Assembly (NCBI GenBank): GCA_017303835.1
Contig: JAFLBI010000001.1
Coordinates: forward strand, 2,170,001-2,234,000
Direction: 5' to 3'
Source: Chitinophagales bacterium
Lineage (GTDB): Bacteria; Bacteroidota; Bacteroidia; Chitinophagales; Chitinophagaceae
DNA: 64,000 nt
A model generated the notes under the pieces. The model was not told the DNA's origin, searched no databases, and worked only from the letters and a program-made list of their open reading frames with translations. Positions 62,138-64,000 of this stretch are shown here, one piece after another; the stretch's first letter is position 1; each line of letters begins with the position of its first letter. The translations under genes and the position numbers were made by a program.

Positions 62138-62715
62138 TGGCTGAACAATATTTCACAGACCAAACTTTTACGCAAGCTGAGTACACCAAGCAGGGATTAG
62201 CAAAAGGCGAGTATGAAAACTGCGTATTCAAGCAGATTGATTTATCTGGCGCTGATCTTTCGCATAGTCACTTTATTGATTGTCGATTTGAACATTGTCA
62301 GCTCAGCAATGCCAAGCTGTTTAAAACAGTGTTGCGGGATGTGGTCTTCAACGATTGTAAACTAACCGGACTGGTCTTTAGCGATTGCGATGGATTTCTC
62401 TTCAGTGCGCAGTATATCCAATGTCAATTGCAATATGCCAGCTTTCAACAAATGAAGCTGAAGCAGCATGTTTTTCAGAATTGTCAGTTACAAGATGCAG
62501 ATTTTACTGAAGCCGATTGCAGCGGCGTTGATTTCAGTGGTGCTGATTTAAGCAGAACCATTTTCCATCAAACCAATTTGGAAGGCGCCAATTTCAGCAC
62601 AGCCCTACACTTTAGCATTGATCCGGAACAAAACAGATTGAAGAAAGCTGTTTTCTCTCCTGATAATTTAGAAGGATTACTGGATAAGTATCAATTGAAG
62701 ATGAAGCGGGGGTAG
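62137..62715 (+). CDS. Pentapeptide-repeat protein, Qnr-like
   Basis: A 192-residue protein made almost wholly of pentapeptide repeats with the A(D/N)LxX pattern (LSGADLSHSHFIDCRFEHCQ and similar coils), forming a right-handed quadrilateral helix. Size and the interruption near residue 95-105 (SDCDGFLFSAQYIQCQLQY) resemble the Qnr proteins, which mimic DNA and protect gyrase from quinolones. Whether this one does is untested. It shares 1 bp with the ChaN gene. Confidence 0.75.
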   Translation: MAEQYFTDQTFTQAEYTKQGLAKGEYENCVFKQIDLSGADLSHSHFIDCRFEHCQLSNAKLFKTVLRDVVFNDCKLTGLVFSDCDGFLFSAQYIQCQLQYASFQQMKLKQHVFQNCQLQDADFTEADCSGVDFSGADLSRTIFHQTNLEGANFSTALHFSIDPEQNRLKKAVFSPDNLEGLLDKYQLKMKRG

Positions 62716-62736
62716 AACACAGCCGTCATCAAGTAG

Positions 62737-62858
62737 TGTCCTCATCGCGCTTGTCACTACTAACCAGAAACCTAAAAAACCATCAACCCCCCTGTTGGTC
62801 AGGAGACCAACAGGGGCAAGCAGACCGGAAGCAGGGACGAGGCTCAGCGGCCTGAGCG
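62737..62858 (+). repeat. Structured direct repeat, copy B
   Basis: A 122-bp copy of the element at 61092. The stem is CCTGTTGGTC/GACCAACAGG with loop AGGA (62791-62814), so the second base pair changes from T-A to C-G relative to copy A (compensatory). The GCAGACCGGAAGCAGGGACG box is conserved and the second hairpin has a G-T pair (AGGCT-CAGC-GGCCT). Copy A's 11-base insertion (TGAGCGGCCAA) is absent. Confidence 0.8.
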
Positions 62859-62916
62859 TTAACAAGCAAGCGCCACTGCGTAGCATATGTTTATAGATCA
62901 AACAATGAATACGCGG

Positions 62917-62988
62917 AGCACTACCAACCAGCAACAAAAAACCAGTAACATCCTTGTTGGTCAGAAGACCAACAAGGGCAAGCAGGTA
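62917..62988 (+). repeat. Structured direct repeat, copy C (3' truncated)
   Basis: A third, shorter copy: CCAACCAGCAACAAAAAACCAG, then the stem CTTGTTGGTC/GACCAACAAG with loop AGAA (62953-62976) and GGGCAAGCAGG. The GACCGGAAGCAGGGACG box and second hairpin are missing. It lies about 70 bp before the next gene. Confidence 0.75.
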
Positions 62989-63058
62989 GCCACTCATCCA
63001 TGAAATTTTGGCGGGGGCTGTATTATTTCAGAACTTACCGATCCCAAAAATTTTCTGC

Positions 63059-64000
63059 ATGAGAAAACTGATCGGATTAGCAGCTGCAGCACTCTGTTGT
63101 CAGCTGGCACAGGCGCAAACAGTTGACCTGAACAAGCATTTCAAAACATGGAAACCCCGCAATATCGGCCCAGCCGGTATGAGTGGTCGTATTACTGCGA
63201 TTGATGTAGTAGTGAAAGATCCCAATACCATTTGGCTGGGTGCAGCATCGGGCGGTGTATGGAAAACCACCAATGCCGGCAATAGCTGGACACCCGTGTT
63301 TGATGAACAACCCATTCAAAACATCGGCGCACTAGCCGTACAGCAATCCAACCCAAGCGTGGTTTGGGTAGGTACCGGTGAGGGTAACCCGCGTAACTCC
63401 ATCAATATTGGTGAAGGCATTTTCAAAACACTGGATGGTGGTAAATCTTGGAAGCGTATGGGACTGGAGAAAACCAGAAACATCCATCGCATCATCGTTG
63501 ATCCAAACAATCCAAATACAGTATATGCCGGCGCTATTGGTAATCCTTATGCGCAATATCCTGATAAGGGTTTGTTCAAAACAACCGATGGTGGCGAAAC
63601 CTGGAACAAGATTCTCTACACCAACGACACATCTGGTGTAGCTGATATGATCATGGATCCATCCAATCCCAATAAATTATTCGTTGCCATGTGGCATCAC
63701 TACCGCACACCTTACAGTTTGCAGAGTGGTGGCAAGGGCAGCGGCTTATACATGACAGTGGATGGTGGTAAATCATTCACCAAACTGGGTAAGGAACACG
63801 GCTTACCTGATGGCAATTATGGTCGTATTGGTCTGGCCATCAGCCGCAGCAATCCCAATCGCGTTTATGCATTGATTGAAGCCACCAAGAATGGTTTGTA
63901 TAAGAGTGATGATGGTGGCTACAAGTGGGAGTTGGTAACTGCTGATCCTGCTATCGTTACCAATCGTCCTTTCTATTTTCAGGATATCATCTGTGATCCC
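63059..64000 (+). CDS. Secreted VPS10/sortilin-like BNR beta-propeller protein, N-terminal part (truncated by window end)
   Basis: The first 314 residues of a longer protein; the frame is open to the end of the window. A signal peptide (about residues 1-20, ending AQAQ) precedes a beta-propeller with repeated Asp-box units (TNAGNSWTPV, LDGGKSWKRM, TDGGETWNKI, VDGGKSFTKL, DDGGYKWELV) and the opening KPRNIGPAGMSGRITAIDV. This is the layout of large Bacteroidota glycoside-hydrolase-like or sortilin-VPS10 propeller proteins. The C-terminal domain and any sorting signal are outside. It begins about 70 bp after repeat copy C. Confidence 0.85.
   Translation, partial: MRKLIGLAAAALCCQLAQAQTVDLNKHFKTWKPRNIGPAGMSGRITAIDVVVKDPNTIWLGAASGGVWKTTNAGNSWTPVFDEQPIQNIGALAVQQSNPSVVWVGTGEGNPRNSINIGEGIFKTLDGGKSWKRMGLEKTRNIHRIIVDPNNPNTVYAGAIGNPYAQYPDKGLFKTTDGGETWNKILYTNDTSGVADMIMDPSNPNKLFVAMWHHYRTPYSLQSGGKGSGLYMTVDGGKSFTKLGKEHGLPDGNYGRIGLAISRSNPNRVYALIEATKNGLYKSDDGGYKWELVTADPAIVTNRPFYFQDIICDP

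Noticed and set aside
61144-62976. Integron attC sites
   Set aside because: The repeats lie at cassette-like borders, but the arms (GTTGGTC/GACCAAC) do not fit the attC core consensus RYYYAAC/GTTRRRY, and no integrase is seen in the window.
61092-62988. CRISPR array
   Set aside because: The spacing is far too long and irregular, there are only three copies, genes lie between them and no cas genes are present.

Overview
The window is a contiguous piece of a Bacteroidota chromosome, most likely from the family Chitinophagaceae (inference). The support is lineage-restricted families (DUF4290, DUF5690, DUF3667, bacterial GH3, paired rhomboids, SulP plus carbonic anhydrase), an almost complete lack of Shine-Dalgarno sites, promoters of the Bacteroidota type (TTTG, 19-21 bp, TAnnTTTG), and the rplM-rpsI-rpsB-tsf-pyrH order. 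Most of it is ordinary, densely packed housekeeping sequence. No rRNA, tRNA or CRISPR array was seen.

Layout. 1-5.6 kb: end of an RND efflux pump, an AIM24-like protein, an aminotransferase, a lone TolC-type protein and pyrH. 5.6-8.6 kb: the ribosomal protein/EF-Ts operon on the minus strand with a clear promoter and short structured leader. 8.6-16.9 kb: esterase, amidohydrolase, pheS-recO, DUF4290, murA-gmk, a short-chain dehydrogenase and a DUF2807 lipoprotein. 17-19 kb: an AT-rich type II restriction-modification pair that looks transferred. 19.3-24.4 kb: M20 hydrolase, lysS, rluE preceded by a candidate small RNA or attenuator, and lpxD. 24.4-29 kb: a SCO/Fur/epimerase/thioredoxin run divergent from a MerC gene whose promoter holds a Fur-type palindrome, then a HAD phosphatase and a YHS lipoprotein. 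29-41.7 kb: cysS, an EEP phosphohydrolase, two rhomboids (one without the catalytic serine), rlmD, a thioredoxin-like protein, metF, lptB, GH3, DUF3667 and fabG. 41.7-45.2 kb: a bicarbonate supply cluster (SulP, beta-carbonic anhydrase, SbtA). 45.3-49.8 kb: a three-gene ABC/HlyD/TolC exporter whose ATPase has lost its signature motif. 49.8-55.7 kb: PaaZ and an enoyl-CoA hydratase with a lipase and a DinB-like protein, then adk. 55.8-64 kb: msrB, DUF5690, an AT-rich set of small secreted proteins with a decayed paralogue, and a ChaN/pentapeptide pair flanked by a structured repeat family, ending in a truncated BNR beta-propeller protein.

The signals least explained by known genes are: three directly repeated elements near 61-63 kb with a compensatory base change in a 10-bp stem; a compact RNA candidate of about 72 nt with its own promoter and terminator at 23.0 kb; two copies of TCACAT-N4-ATGTGA placed at exactly the same distance from a -7 element; a Fur-type palindrome inside the merC promoter; and promoters that put the start codon 4 nt after the -7 element, as expected for leaderless mRNAs.
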